A stretch of DNA of 64,000 nt from assembly GCA_963704335.1 (NCBI GenBank), contig OY969889.1, positions 2,604,001 through 2,668,000 on the forward strand. The letters are read 5' to 3'. The translations under genes and the position numbers were made by a program. This stretch comes from PALSA-612 sp963704335 (lineage in GTDB: Bacteria; Actinomycetota; Thermoleophilia; Gaiellales; Gaiellaceae). The notes beneath the pieces were generated by a model that was not told where the DNA came from, ran no database searches, and saw only the letters and a list, made by a program, of their open reading frames with translations. Positions 8,563 through 16,823 of the stretch are shown in pieces; within the stretch, counting starts at the first letter, position 1; each line of letters starts with the position of its first letter.

Positions 8563-10365
8563 TTACAGGACCGGCGGGCGGCCGTCGGCGAGCTCGAGCT
8601 CGAACAGGAGCTGGCCGTACTCGACCGGCTGGGCGTTCTCGGCGTGGATCGCCCGGACGATGCCCGCGTGCTCGACCTTGACCTCGTTCATGAGCTTCAT
8701 CGCCTCGAGGATGCAAAGCGTCTGGCCGGGGACGACGACGTCGCCGACGCCGACGAAGGGATTCGCGCCAGGCTCAGGGGCCCGGTAGAAGGTGCCGACC
8801 ATCGGCGCCTCGACGCGCAGGACGCCAGGCGCGACGGGCGTATCCAACACGGGCTCCAGCTCTTCGCCGTCGGGAGAAAATGCAGGCATAGAAGACGTCG
8901 CAGCGCTCTCGTCCTGCCGGCGGACGGTGACGCGCATGCCGGCGTCCTCGAGCGTCACCTCTTGCACTCCCGATTCCTGAACGATGCGGACGATCTCGCG
9001 AATGCGCTCCGAGCGCGTCGGCTCCTGGCTCGTCGTCTCTTCGTCATCGCGTCGGCCACGGCCGCGAATCGTGCGCAGCAGCGGCTCGGCGTCCTCGCCG
9101 AACAGCGCGAGCAGGCAGAGCTCCTCGTCGCTCGTTGCCAGCCCCTCCCCCACCTCTCTGGCATCGGCCACGTCGACCGGTTCCTCCTCGGGCGGCTCGC
9201 CGCCGATCAGCTCCACGGCACGCGCGATCGTCGGGTCGATCGCGGCTGGTGGAGAGCCGAAGTGACCGGCGATGAGGGCCTTCAGCTCGTCGACGACGGT
9301 CTGGTATCGCTCCGCCGAGAGGACGTGCACGAGGGCCTGCGAGCCGAGGATCTGTCCGATCGGCGAGGCGAGCGGCGGCGAGCCGACCTCGGCGCGGATC
9401 CGCGCCAGCTCCTCCAGCACCTCGTCGATGCGATCGCCGGCCGCGTTCGCGCGCAGATGGACGTTGAGCGCCGCCACCAGGCCCGGCGGCAGGCGGTGCT
9501 GAGCCGCGAGCGTCGCGACGCGCGGCGCAGTCGGCGTCACCGGCTCGTCGCCGATGAACTCGTCGACAAGATCCGCGGCTTCCCAGACGCGGGACGCGTC
9601 GACGCCCGAGTCGAGGCCGAGACCGGCGAGCGCCGTCGCCGCCGATTCGGCGGACACGCGGTGCAGCATGAGCGCCAGCGGATAGACGGCGCAGGCGATG
9701 AGATCCGCGCCCGCCCGCGCAGCCTCGAGAGTCGCGGCCAGCGCCACGCCGCCGGCGCCCTGGCAGTAGAAGCCGACGGGCAGGCCCGATGCTTCGCGCA
9801 CTTCGCCCACGAGGTTGGCCGCACGCTGCGGGCTCAGCGAGCCGGACGGGTCGTGGATGAGCACCCGCGCAGCTCCGAGCTCCGGCAGCCTCTTCGCCTG
9901 CTCTGCGAGCAGGTCGGTGTCGTCGTAGCGACTCGGACTGTGCACGAGGCCGGCGTCGAACTCTCTTCCCGCCGCGGTGATTGCCGACGCCGCCTCGCGG
10001 AGGTTCGAGACATCGTTGAGCGGGTCGTGGAGGCGGAAGACGTCGATGCCACTCTCGGCCGCGCAGGCGACGAACCGCTTCGCAAGATCGACGCTCACCG
10101 GCCGCGAGCCGACGAGGAAGCGGCCGCGAAGTGCCATGGCGAGCGGCGTCTTCGTGCGTGAGCGGATAGCGCGAATTCGCTCCCACGGGCTCTCCACGCC
10201 TCGCCGCACCGCTGCGTCGAAGCAGCCGCCTCCGGAGACCTCGAGGTAGGCGAAGCCGGCCGTGTCGAGGATCTCTGCGAGCTGGAGCTGCTCGGCCGTC
10301 GGCAGCGAGCCGGCCAGGGGCTCTTGCCCGAGCAGGCGTAGCGTCGTGTCGGCGAGTCGCGGCAC
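8563..10365 (-). CDS. Fusion of a degenerate pyruvate-carboxylase-type carboxyltransferase domain with AccB-type biotin carrier
   Basis: A 600-residue protein. Residues 1-260 are recognisably the TIM-barrel carboxyltransferase of pyruvate carboxylase/OadA (DTTLR, GIDVFRLHDPLNDVSNLR, REASGLPV). A PYC_OADA-like helical part follows to about 400. Residues 445-600 are a complete AccB: helix RIREIVRIVQESG, a linker, then APMVGTFYRAPEPGA and the biotin site EAMKLMNEV. The four metal ligands of the family appear lost. The Asp of TTLRDAHQ is Leu, the carbamylated Lys of KDMAG is His (IHDPSG), and both His of HTHDTSG are changed (FYCQGAGG). The biotin Lys is intact. It probably serves accC as the carrier, with the barrel as scaffold or with new chemistry. 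Confidence 0.85.
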   Translation of the reverse strand: MPRLADTTLRLLGQEPLAGSLPTAEQLQLAEILDTAGFAYLEVSGGGCFDAAVRRGVESPWERIRAIRSRTKTPLAMALRGRFLVGSRPVSVDLAKRFVACAAESGIDVFRLHDPLNDVSNLREAASAITAAGREFDAGLVHSPSRYDDTDLLAEQAKRLPELGAARVLIHDPSGSLSPQRAANLVGEVREASGLPVGFYCQGAGGVALAATLEAARAGADLIACAVYPLALMLHRVSAESAATALAGLGLDSGVDASRVWEAADLVDEFIGDEPVTPTAPRVATLAAQHRLPPGLVAALNVHLRANAAGDRIDEVLEELARIRAEVGSPPLASPIGQILGSQALVHVLSAERYQTVVDELKALIAGHFGSPPAAIDPTIARAVELIGGEPPEEEPVDVADAREVGEGLATSDEELCLLALFGEDAEPLLRTIRGRGRRDDEETTSQEPTRSERIREIVRIVQESGVQEVTLEDAGMRVTVRRQDESAATSSMPAFSPDGEELEPVLDTPVAPGVLRVEAPMVGTFYRAPEPGANPFVGVGDVVVPGQTLCILEAMKLMNEVKVEHAGIVRAIHAENAQPVEYGQLLFELELADGRPPVL

Positions 10366-10391
10366 GCCCGGACCTTAACGACAATGCACGG

Positions 10392-11111
10392 ATGCGCTCG
10401 CTGGACGACTTTCTGCCGGTCTACGAGTTCTTCGAGCGGCACGAGGTCGAGATTCGCGCCGCGCGCGAGCGCGTGGACCGCGCGCTGCGCGAGGTGTCGA
10501 TCGGCGAGATCCGTGGCATCCGCTTGCTGTACGTGCTGCGAGGGCTCGGGCGCGGGAGCCACGACGCGAAGCGGCCGTTTCTGGGACTGGCGGGGATCGG
10601 GGCCGTCGAGCTCGAGAACGATCCGGGCGAGGGCGTCGTCTTCGGCCTGGCCGGCCAGTTCTGGCGGCTACGCGGCGGGTTGAAGCTGCCCCGACCGCGC
10701 ACGGCCGAGGAGTTTGCCGTCTACGACCGGCCGGACGTCTGCAAGGCGGTGATCGACTTCCGCATCGCCGAGCTCGGCGCCGGCCGTTGCCGGCTGTCGA
10801 CCGAGACGCGCGTGCATGTCGAGGACCCGGCGGCGCGACGGGCGTTCCGCCGCTACTGGTTCGTGATCAAGCCTTTCAGCGGCCTGACGCGGATCCTCTT
10901 CCTGCGCGCCGTACGCGCTCGGGCCCTTGAGACCGAGCGATGCCTCCATGAGGCGCCCTTGACGCGAGAGGCCAGGTCAGAAGAAGCACCGGCCGAGGTT
11001 GTAGTGCGGATCGCTGCCGCTATCGAAACGCAGAAGACGACCTACAAGGCGGACGCGGGCGATTCCATTACAGGCCAACGCAGGAAGCTGCCGTCTCCTC
11101 TCCGAGGATAA
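10392..11111 (+). CDS. Conserved hypothetical protein, SRPBCC-like
   Basis: A 239-residue protein of unknown function, divergent from the carboxylase operon. The first 170 residues alternate strands and helices (RSLDDFLPVYEFFERHEVEI, GVVFGLAGQFW). They end in FRRYWFVIKPFSGLTRILFLRAV, a pattern common in uncharacterised actinobacterial proteins related to START/SRPBCC lipid-binding folds. The last 60 residues are low in structure and may be an extension over a lost stop, since relatives as I recall them end near that Arg-rich helix. No signal peptide and no catalytic motif are seen. Confidence 0.55.
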   Translation: MRSLDDFLPVYEFFERHEVEIRAARERVDRALREVSIGEIRGIRLLYVLRGLGRGSHDAKRPFLGLAGIGAVELENDPGEGVVFGLAGQFWRLRGGLKLPRPRTAEEFAVYDRPDVCKAVIDFRIAELGAGRCRLSTETRVHVEDPAARRAFRRYWFVIKPFSGLTRILFLRAVRARALETERCLHEAPLTREARSEEAPAEVVVRIAAAIETQKTTYKADAGDSITGQRRKLPSPLRG

Positions 11112-11226
11112 GCAAACGCCTGCCAGGGGCAGCGCGCCGTGTGATCTCCCGTCCGGCTGCAAGTGACCGTTGCCTCGGTGCGAATACCCTCCTCATCGGG
11201 GTCGATGTCCAGGTTTTGGTGGCCGC

Positions 11227-11396
11227 CTACCGCTTCGGCTCGCCCAGCACCGCGTGCTGCGCAACCTTGGCTTCGCCCGGCTCCAGGTTGAAGCTTGTGG
11301 AATGCGGCGCTCTGGGCCAGCGGCGTGCCGAGGTCCAAGGACACGGCGCACACCAGTGCGCCGAGGATCAGTCACCGCCGCAATGAGTCGCTGCAT
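11227..11396 (-). pseudogene. Possible frameshifted remnant of a small secreted protein
   Basis: The 414 bases between the SRPBCC-like gene and efp contain no intact gene. On the minus strand AAAGGA (11405-11410) precedes an ATG at 11396 by eight bases. Three frames joined by two +1 corrections read MQRLIAAV, then LILGALVCAVSLDLG...AQSAAF, then SFNLEPGEAKVAQHAVLGEPKR and a stop. Together this looks like a signal peptide plus a short mature part. It may be a decayed gene or chance. The flanking bases 11112-11226 and 11411-11525 show nothing recognisable. Confidence 0.3.
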
Positions 11397-11525
11397 CCGC
11401 ATCGTCCTTTACACACGACGCGGGAGTGCGCTCTGCTCTTCCACAACGTTGCACCCATCTGAGGTGATCTCGGCCGACCCGGAGCATCGAACTCCGGTCC
11501 AGGAACCGATGTAGGCGGCGCCTGA

Positions 11526-12092
11526 CTACGCTCGGGATATGTAGCGCTTCTCGCGGGGGTCGACCTTGATGCGGTCGCCCGCGTTCACGAACAGCGGCAC
11601 CTGGACGACGGCGCCCGTCGCCAGCGTCGCCGGCTTGGTCACGTTGGACACCGTGTCACCACGGACGCCCGGCTCGGTCTGCGAGACCGTGAGCTCTACG
11701 GACGAGGGCAGCTGGATACCGGACGGCTTGCCGTCCACCGTCAGCATCTGCACAGAGCTCGACGGCTCGACGAACGCCAGGTCCTCCTCGAGGTCGGAAC
11801 GCGGCAGGTGAATCTGCTCGTACGTCTCCTCGTCCATGAACACGACCTCGGGGCCTGAGTCGTACAGGTACTGGACGCTCTTCACCTCCGTGTGGATGCG
11901 CGTGAACTTCTCGCCCGCGCGAAAGGTCTTGTCCACGACTGCGCCCGAGCCGATGTTCTTCATCTTCGTGCGCACGAAGGCGCCGCCCTTGCCGGGCTTC
12001 ACGTGCTGGAACTCGACGATGCGCCAGACATCGCCGTCGATCTCGACATGCATGCCGTTCCGGAACTGGTTCGTCGAGACGACCTCGGCCAC
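11526..12092 (-). CDS. efp: Translation elongation factor P
   Basis: A tRNA-shaped three-beta-barrel protein of 188 residues that relieves ribosome stalling at polyproline. It begins MAEVVSTNQFRNGMHVEIDG. The tip loop reads HVKPGKGGAF, so the residue that is modified in some bacteria is Lys here. The carboxy-terminal domain ends with VPLFVNAGDRIKVDPREKRYISRA, the family hallmark. It is the last gene of the aroC-aroK/B-aroQ-pepP-efp series, an arrangement seen widely in Gram-positive bacteria, and is separated from pepP by a short palindromic repeat. Confidence 0.96.
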   Translation of the reverse strand: MAEVVSTNQFRNGMHVEIDGDVWRIVEFQHVKPGKGGAFVRTKMKNIGSGAVVDKTFRAGEKFTRIHTEVKSVQYLYDSGPEVVFMDEETYEQIHLPRSDLEEDLAFVEPSSSVQMLTVDGKPSGIQLPSSVELTVSQTEPGVRGDTVSNVTKPATLATGAVVQVPLFVNAGDRIKVDPREKRYISRA

Positions 12093-12120
12093 GGCGCGTC
12101 AGTCTAGAGACTCGCGGGCA

Positions 12121-12161
12121 CTTGACACGCAGGCGGTGCCAGGCACGAGTTACGTGTCAAG
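12121..12161. repeat. Nested palindromic element between pepP and efp
   Basis: CTTGACACG (12121-12129) is answered by CGTGTCAAG (12153-12161), a perfect 9-base inverted repeat. The loop itself holds a second dyad, GTGCC-A-GGCAC (12136-12146). The inner core recurs at 22870-22880. This looks like a REP-type dispersed intergenic repeat. It could also affect pepP-efp read-through as an RNA hairpin. Confidence 0.6.
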
Positions 12162-12202
12162 ACCAGATTTGTCGCGAGAGTGCGACAGGTCGTCCGCAGC
12201 CG

Positions 12203-13243
12203 TCAGCTGACGGTTACGAGCTCCTTCGTGAACGGCGTCAGCACCTCGGGGCCTTCGTCGGTGACGATCACGAGGTCTTCGATGCGAATGCCTCCGAGAC
12301 CCGGCAGGTAGACGCCGGGCTCGACGGTGACGACATTGCCGGAGACGAGCGGCGCCTCACCCAGCTCGGGATTGAGCCACGGCGCCTCGTGTACCTCCAG
12401 GCCGACACCGTGACCGAGGCCGTGGCCGAAGCGATCGCCAAGACCGGCCTCGTCGATGATCGAACGGGCGACGTGGTCGACAGCCTTGCCTTCGGTGCCT
12501 AGCACGACAGCTTCGAGCGACGCGAGCTGGGCGCGGAGCACCACTGCGTAGGCCTCCGCGAGCTCGGCGGGCAGCGGCCCCGTCGCAAACGTGCGCGTGC
12601 AATCGGAGCAATAGCCGTTGACCCTGCAGCCCGCGTCGACGACGACCGTCTCCCCCACCTCGATGCGCCGGTCGCCCGGCACCGCGTGCGGAGACGCGCC
12701 CGTCGGCCCGGAGCCCACCGCAGTCGAGAACGCCGAGTCGTCGGCGCCGCCCACGTGCATCAGCTCCGCCATCCGCCAGACGATGTCGCGCTCGGTGCGG
12801 CCGACGAACTGCTCCTCCGCCAGCCGGGCGAAGGCGTCGTTGAGGATCGCCCCGGAGCGACGCACTGCCGCCAGCTCGGCGCTGTCCTTCACTTCCCGCA
12901 GCCGCTCGACGAGCCCACGGCGAGCGACGAGCTCGAGGCCGCCGGCGGCCAGCGTCTCGTAGCGGGCATGCGTGAGCCACTCCGTCTCGAAGCCGACCCT
13001 CCCCGTCAACCGTTCGGCGAGATCGGCATAGAGGTTGCGGCGCGTCTGCACGGCCTCGACGCCGCGAATCGCCCCGGCGCGCTCCGCATAGCGGAAGTCG
13101 GTGAAGAGCTGCACCCGGTCGGGCTCGACGAGCAGCGCGGCGTTCGAGCTGTCGAGCCCGCAGAGATAGCGGACGTTGACCGGGCTCGAGACGAGCAACG
13201 GCTCCTCGACCGAAGTCTGCAGGCGTTCGAGCCGGTCCTTCAC
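12203..13243 (-). CDS. pepP: M24 family Xaa-Pro aminopeptidase
   Basis: Metallo-aminopeptidase of 346 residues that removes amino-terminal residues ahead of proline. It has a creatinase-like amino-terminal domain (to about 120) and a pita-bread catalytic domain. All five metal ligands are visible: VVDAG (Asp), DCTRTF (Asp), GHGLGHGVG (His), TVEPGVYLPG (Glu) and IRIEDL (Glu). The substrate His is in ASPHAVPG. The start overlaps the aroQ stop by four bases. Pairing with efp downstream is a common conserved arrangement. Confidence 0.92.
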   Translation of the reverse strand: MKDRLERLQTSVEEPLLVSSPVNVRYLCGLDSSNAALLVEPDRVQLFTDFRYAERAGAIRGVEAVQTRRNLYADLAERLTGRVGFETEWLTHARYETLAAGGLELVARRGLVERLREVKDSAELAAVRRSGAILNDAFARLAEEQFVGRTERDIVWRMAELMHVGGADDSAFSTAVGSGPTGASPHAVPGDRRIEVGETVVVDAGCRVNGYCSDCTRTFATGPLPAELAEAYAVVLRAQLASLEAVVLGTEGKAVDHVARSIIDEAGLGDRFGHGLGHGVGLEVHEAPWLNPELGEAPLVSGNVVTVEPGVYLPGLGGIRIEDLVIVTDEGPEVLTPFTKELVTVS

Positions 13244-13671
13244 GCCAGGGCCTCTGCGAGGTATTCGAGCGCCTCGCGATAGCCGTCCGGCCCTTTGCCG
13301 ATGACGCGCTTCGCGGCCAGATCGGAGATCACCGACACGCGGCGCCAGTCCTCCCGCTCATCGACATTGGAGAGATGAACCTCGACCACGGGCACGTTGA
13401 GCAGCTCCACCGCGTCGCGGATGGCATAGCTGTAGTGCGTCCAGGCCGCGGGATTAACGACGACACCGTCTGCAACCTCCCAGATCTCGTGCAGCCAGTC
13501 GATGTACTGGCCCTCGGAGTTCGTCTGACGGCAACGCACCCCGAGTCCGAGCTCCATCCCCCACGTGTAGATCTGCGACTCGAGCTCGTTGATGGACAGG
13601 CCGCCGTAGGTCTTGGGATCACGCCGGCCGAGAACGTCCAGGTTCACGCCGTTCAGCACCTCCACGCGCAC
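13240..13671 (-). CDS. aroQ: Type II 3-dehydroquinate dehydratase
   Basis: Third shikimate-pathway step, 3-dehydroquinate to 3-dehydroshikimate. The 143-residue product starts at GTG 13671 (VRVEVLNGVNLDVLGRRDP). It has the flexible-loop Tyr in KTYGG (usually GxYG), the QTNSEGQYIDWLHE segment, VVNPAAWTHYSYAIRDA with the catalytic His, and VVEVHLSNVDERE. A longer open frame upstream would lie inside aroB and has no family match, so the GTG is chosen. The start is 10 bases after the aroK/B stop. Confidence 0.93.
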   Translation of the reverse strand: MRVEVLNGVNLDVLGRRDPKTYGGLSINELESQIYTWGMELGLGVRCRQTNSEGQYIDWLHEIWEVADGVVVNPAAWTHYSYAIRDAVELLNVPVVEVHLSNVDEREDWRRVSVISDLAAKRVIGKGPDGYREALEYLAEALA

Positions 13672-13681
13672 GCCCGCGAAT

Positions 13682-15046
13682 CTATGCGATGAGGTCTGCG
13701 AGCGCGCGCCGCACGTCGCCCTCGGGCAGCTCGACGCCGGTGCGCGGCTGTCCCGGAGCTTCGAGCAGGACGAGCCGCACGCGACCGCCGCGCGCCTTCT
13801 TGTCGCGCTCGAGAGCCGCCCAGGCGAGATCGACGTCGACGGCGGCGCGCGCCGGTTGCAGCAGCTCCTCCACCTGCGCCGCCTCGTCCGGGAGGCCCGA
13901 CAGGCGGAGCGCCGCCAGCAAGCCAAGAGCTACAGCCTCTCCGTGAGCGAGCTCGTATGAGGAGGCTGCCTCGAGCGCATGGGCGAACGTGTGCCCGAGG
14001 TTGAGCATGGCGCGCTCTCCGTCCTCCCGCGGGTCGCGCAGGCACACGGTGGCCTTGAATGCGGCGCAGCGGCGAACGAGATCGGGCTCCGACAGCTCCC
14101 ACAACTGCTCACCGGCGAGCAGGCCGGTCTTCACGACCTCGGCCAGGCCGTTCCGGCGCTCCACGTCCGGCAGCGTCGCGAGCAGCTCGTGGTCGATAAT
14201 CGTGCGCTCCGGCCAGTGGAACGCACCGACAAGATTCTTCCCTTCCGGAAGATCGACGCCCGTCTTGCCGCCGATCGCGGCATCCACCTGTCCGACGAGC
14301 GTCGTCGGCACGGCGATCCAGGGAACACCGCGAAGGTACGCGGCGGCGACGAAGCCGGCGACGTCGGTCGTCGTGCCGCCCCCGATCGCCAGGAGCGTGC
14401 CTCCACGCTCGAGGCGCACTTCTCGCCACAGCCGGGCACACATGCCGAGCGTCTTCGTCTGCTCACCGGCGGGAATGGCGTGCAACGCAGCATCGAGCAG
14501 CGGGGGGTGAAGCTCCCAGACGCGCTCGTCGACGACAACCTCGACCTGGTCGGGAACGAGGTCGCGCAGCCGTGTGTACGAACCAGCCTCGACGACCAGC
14601 CCCGCAGCTGCGAGCACGATGCCGTCCACGTCTTCCGCCCGCCCGTCGGCGGCCGCGTCGTACAGCGGCCGGCGCTGCTCGTAGAGGCGGCGAAACTGGC
14701 TCTCGCTCTGGGCGAGCGGCCGCCGCTCGGCGCGACGCGCACGCCGCCACGCCTCCTCGACCTCCACTTCCACCAGCACCGTGAAGGCCTGCTCTCGTAG
14801 CTTCCCCGCGGTCTGCTTGGAGACCATCGCGCCGCCGCCCAGGGAGATCACTGCCGGAGGCGCCGAATCGAGCGCCTCGCGCGCGAGCTTTTCCTCGATG
14901 GCGCGGAACTCGACTTCGCCGCGCGTCGCGAAGATCGTGGAGATCGGCTCGGCGGCGTGACGCTCGATCTCGGCGTCGAGGTCGACGAACGGTCGTGCCA
15001 GCCGCCGGGCAACTTCGGCGCCGAGCGTCGACTTGCCGGCGCCCAT
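13682..15046 (-). CDS. aroKB: Bifunctional shikimate kinase / 3-dehydroquinate synthase
   Basis: A 454-residue fusion of two shikimate enzymes. Residues 1-150 are shikimate kinase with P-loop MGAGKSTLG, FVDLDAEIE, EFRAIEE and SLGGGAMV. Residues 155-454 are the NAD- and metal-dependent 3-dehydroquinate synthase with GEQTKTL, GGGTTTDVAGFVAA, PTTLVGQVDAAIGGKTGV, GLAEVVKTG and LGHTFAHALE. The ATG at 15046 cuts off the first strand before the P-loop. In frame, LALIGF lies just upstream but no ATG or GTG does, so a CTG or other rare start is likely. Fusion of AroK to AroB occurs in several actinobacterial lines. Confidence 0.93.
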   Translation of the reverse strand: MGAGKSTLGAEVARRLARPFVDLDAEIERHAAEPISTIFATRGEVEFRAIEEKLAREALDSAPPAVISLGGGAMVSKQTAGKLREQAFTVLVEVEVEEAWRRARRAERRPLAQSESQFRRLYEQRRPLYDAAADGRAEDVDGIVLAAAGLVVEAGSYTRLRDLVPDQVEVVVDERVWELHPPLLDAALHAIPAGEQTKTLGMCARLWREVRLERGGTLLAIGGGTTTDVAGFVAAAYLRGVPWIAVPTTLVGQVDAAIGGKTGVDLPEGKNLVGAFHWPERTIIDHELLATLPDVERRNGLAEVVKTGLLAGEQLWELSEPDLVRRCAAFKATVCLRDPREDGERAMLNLGHTFAHALEAASSYELAHGEAVALGLLAALRLSGLPDEAAQVEELLQPARAAVDVDLAWAALERDKKARGGRVRLVLLEAPGQPRTGVELPEGDVRRALADLIA

Positions 15047-15075
15047 GAAGCCGATCAGCGCCAGATGGCGGTTGT

Positions 15076-16161
15076 CTATCGGGGCTGCCAGTCGATTCGC
15101 TCCAGGTACGTTCGGTGGGCCGCGACGAAGTCGACAAGCGCATCGCCACCGTATTTCTCGCGTGCGGCGCGGGCGAGCTCGAAGGCGACGACTGCCTCGG
15201 CCACGACCGCGAGCGCCTCCACGGCTGCCGTATCCGACCGCTCGACGAGCGCCTCGGCAGCAGCGCCGCTGGCGAGATCCACGGTTCGCAGCGGCCGCAT
15301 GAGCGTCGGCAGCGGCTTCATCGCCGCACGGACGACGATCTCCTCGCCGTTGGAGACGCCGGCCTCGATGCCGCCGGCCCGATTGCTGTCCCGGTGAAGC
15401 CCCCGCTCGTCGCGAGTGATCTCGTCATGTGCCTGCGAGCCGCGCAGGCCGGCCAGCGCGAAGCCGTCGCCGATCTCGACACCCTTCACGGCCTGGATGC
15501 CCATCAGGGCTCCCGCCAGCCGGGCGTCGAGCCGCTCGTCACGCGTCGCGTACGAGCCGAGCCCCGGCGGCACGCCCCGTGCCCGCACCTCGACGACGCC
15601 GCCAACGGTGTCCCGTTCCGCCCGTGCTTCGTCGACGCGGCCGGCGAGCTGGTCGAGATCGACGACGGTGCCCGCCACCTCGACGCCGATTTCGCGCAGC
15701 AAAGCCTTGGCCACGGCGCCCGCTGCGACCGTCACGGCCGTCTGCCGCGCGCTCGCCCGCTCGAGCGCGTCCCGCACGTCGTCCAGGCCGAACTTCATCG
15801 CGCCGGCGAGATCCGCGTGGCCGGGGCGCGGCGTCGTCACGGGCGTGGTGCCCTTCCCGGACGGCTCGCCGTCGGGTGGCCATGGGCTCATCCCCCAGGC
15901 CCAGTTCGCGTGATCGCGGTTGTGCACGACGAGCGCCAGCGGCGTGCCGAGCGTGCGTCCGTGGCGCAGGCCGGCGAGCACTTCCACCTCGTCGGTCTCG
16001 ATCTGCTGACGCGGGCTGCGGCCGTAGCCCTGCTGCCGGCGGCGCAGGTCGGCGTCGATCGCCTCGCGCTCGAGCACGAGGCCCGCCGGCAGGCCGGTGA
16101 GGACGGCGGCGAGCGCCGGCCCGTGCGACTCGCCCGCGGTGACAAGGCTGAGGTTGCTCAC
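15076..16161 (-). CDS. aroC: Chorismate synthase
   Basis: Final common step, EPSP to chorismate, using reduced FMN. The 361-residue product starts GTG at 16161, reading VSNLSLVTAGESHGPAL, and shows RRQQGYGRSPRQQIETDEVE, TPRPGHADLAGAMKFG, RASARQTAVTVAAGAVAK and GGIEAGVSNGEEIVVR, all family signatures. The same frame continues upstream for 88 codons inside aroE, without homology. The start overlaps the aroE stop as GTGA. Downstream, aroK begins within 30 bases. Confidence 0.95.
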   Translation of the reverse strand: MSNLSLVTAGESHGPALAAVLTGLPAGLVLEREAIDADLRRRQQGYGRSPRQQIETDEVEVLAGLRHGRTLGTPLALVVHNRDHANWAWGMSPWPPDGEPSGKGTTPVTTPRPGHADLAGAMKFGLDDVRDALERASARQTAVTVAAGAVAKALLREIGVEVAGTVVDLDQLAGRVDEARAERDTVGGVVEVRARGVPPGLGSYATRDERLDARLAGALMGIQAVKGVEIGDGFALAGLRGSQAHDEITRDERGLHRDSNRAGGIEAGVSNGEEIVVRAAMKPLPTLMRPLRTVDLASGAAAEALVERSDTAAVEALAVVAEAVVAFELARAAREKYGGDALVDFVAAHRTYLERIDWQPR

Positions 16162-16823
16162 GCTGCGGAGCGTACTGCCCGGCGCATGACGTCGACCGGC
16201 GCCGGAATCCCGGTCCAGAGCTCGAACGAAGCCGCGCCCTGCGCGACGAGAACCTCGAGCCCGGTGACGACACGAGCGCCTGCCGTCGCGGCCGCGCGCG
16301 CGGTTGCCGTCTCCGGATACGGCAGGTCGATCAACGTTTGCCCGGCCCCGACCTCGGCGAGCACCTCGTCCCGCTCCGACGTGGCGTTGACGACGAGATC
16401 TGCCTCGCGCACGTCGGGCGGCCACGAGCCGCGGCGTGAGAACTGCGCCGCCTGCGGCAGCGCATGGCGAAAGGCCGTCGCGGAGCCACCGTCGCCGAGA
16501 ATCACAGGCCGTTCAGCGGGCAACCCGTCGAGAACCGCTGCGTCCGTCGAGTGGCCCTCGATTCGCCCTTCGCGGACGATCAGCGTGTTGACCGACGGCT
16601 GATCCGTCTCGCAGAAGTCGAGGACGGCGAGCTTGTGCGGCGTCGTCACGTTCGCACCGGCAAACCCCGAGTCGGCGAGGCCGGACACCGCCTGCTCGAC
16701 GTAGCCCTCGCGAACCGGCACGAGCGCATACGACCAGTCGAGGCCGCACTCGGCAAACGCCGCGTTCTGCATCCGCGGCGAGAGCGACGCCGTCAGCGGG
16801 TAGCCGAGCAATCCGATCAGCAC
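16158..16823 (-). CDS. aroE: Shikimate dehydrogenase (short form)
   Basis: NADP-dependent reduction of 3-dehydroshikimate. The first 80 residues show the substrate domain: GYPLTASLSPRMQNAAF, and NVTTPHKLAVL with the catalytic Lys. The cofactor domain begins VILGDGGSATAFRHAL, an altered glycine-rich turn in place of the usual GAGGAA. The end EVLVAQGAASFELWTGIPAP is typical. At 221 residues it is about 50 shorter than standard AroE, mainly in the cofactor domain. Its place between mltG and aroC in the shikimate cluster supports the call. Confidence 0.88.
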   Translation of the reverse strand: MLIGLLGYPLTASLSPRMQNAAFAECGLDWSYALVPVREGYVEQAVSGLADSGFAGANVTTPHKLAVLDFCETDQPSVNTLIVREGRIEGHSTDAAVLDGLPAERPVILGDGGSATAFRHALPQAAQFSRRGSWPPDVREADLVVNATSERDEVLAEVGAGQTLIDLPYPETATARAAATAGARVVTGLEVLVAQGAASFELWTGIPAPVDVMRRAVRSAA

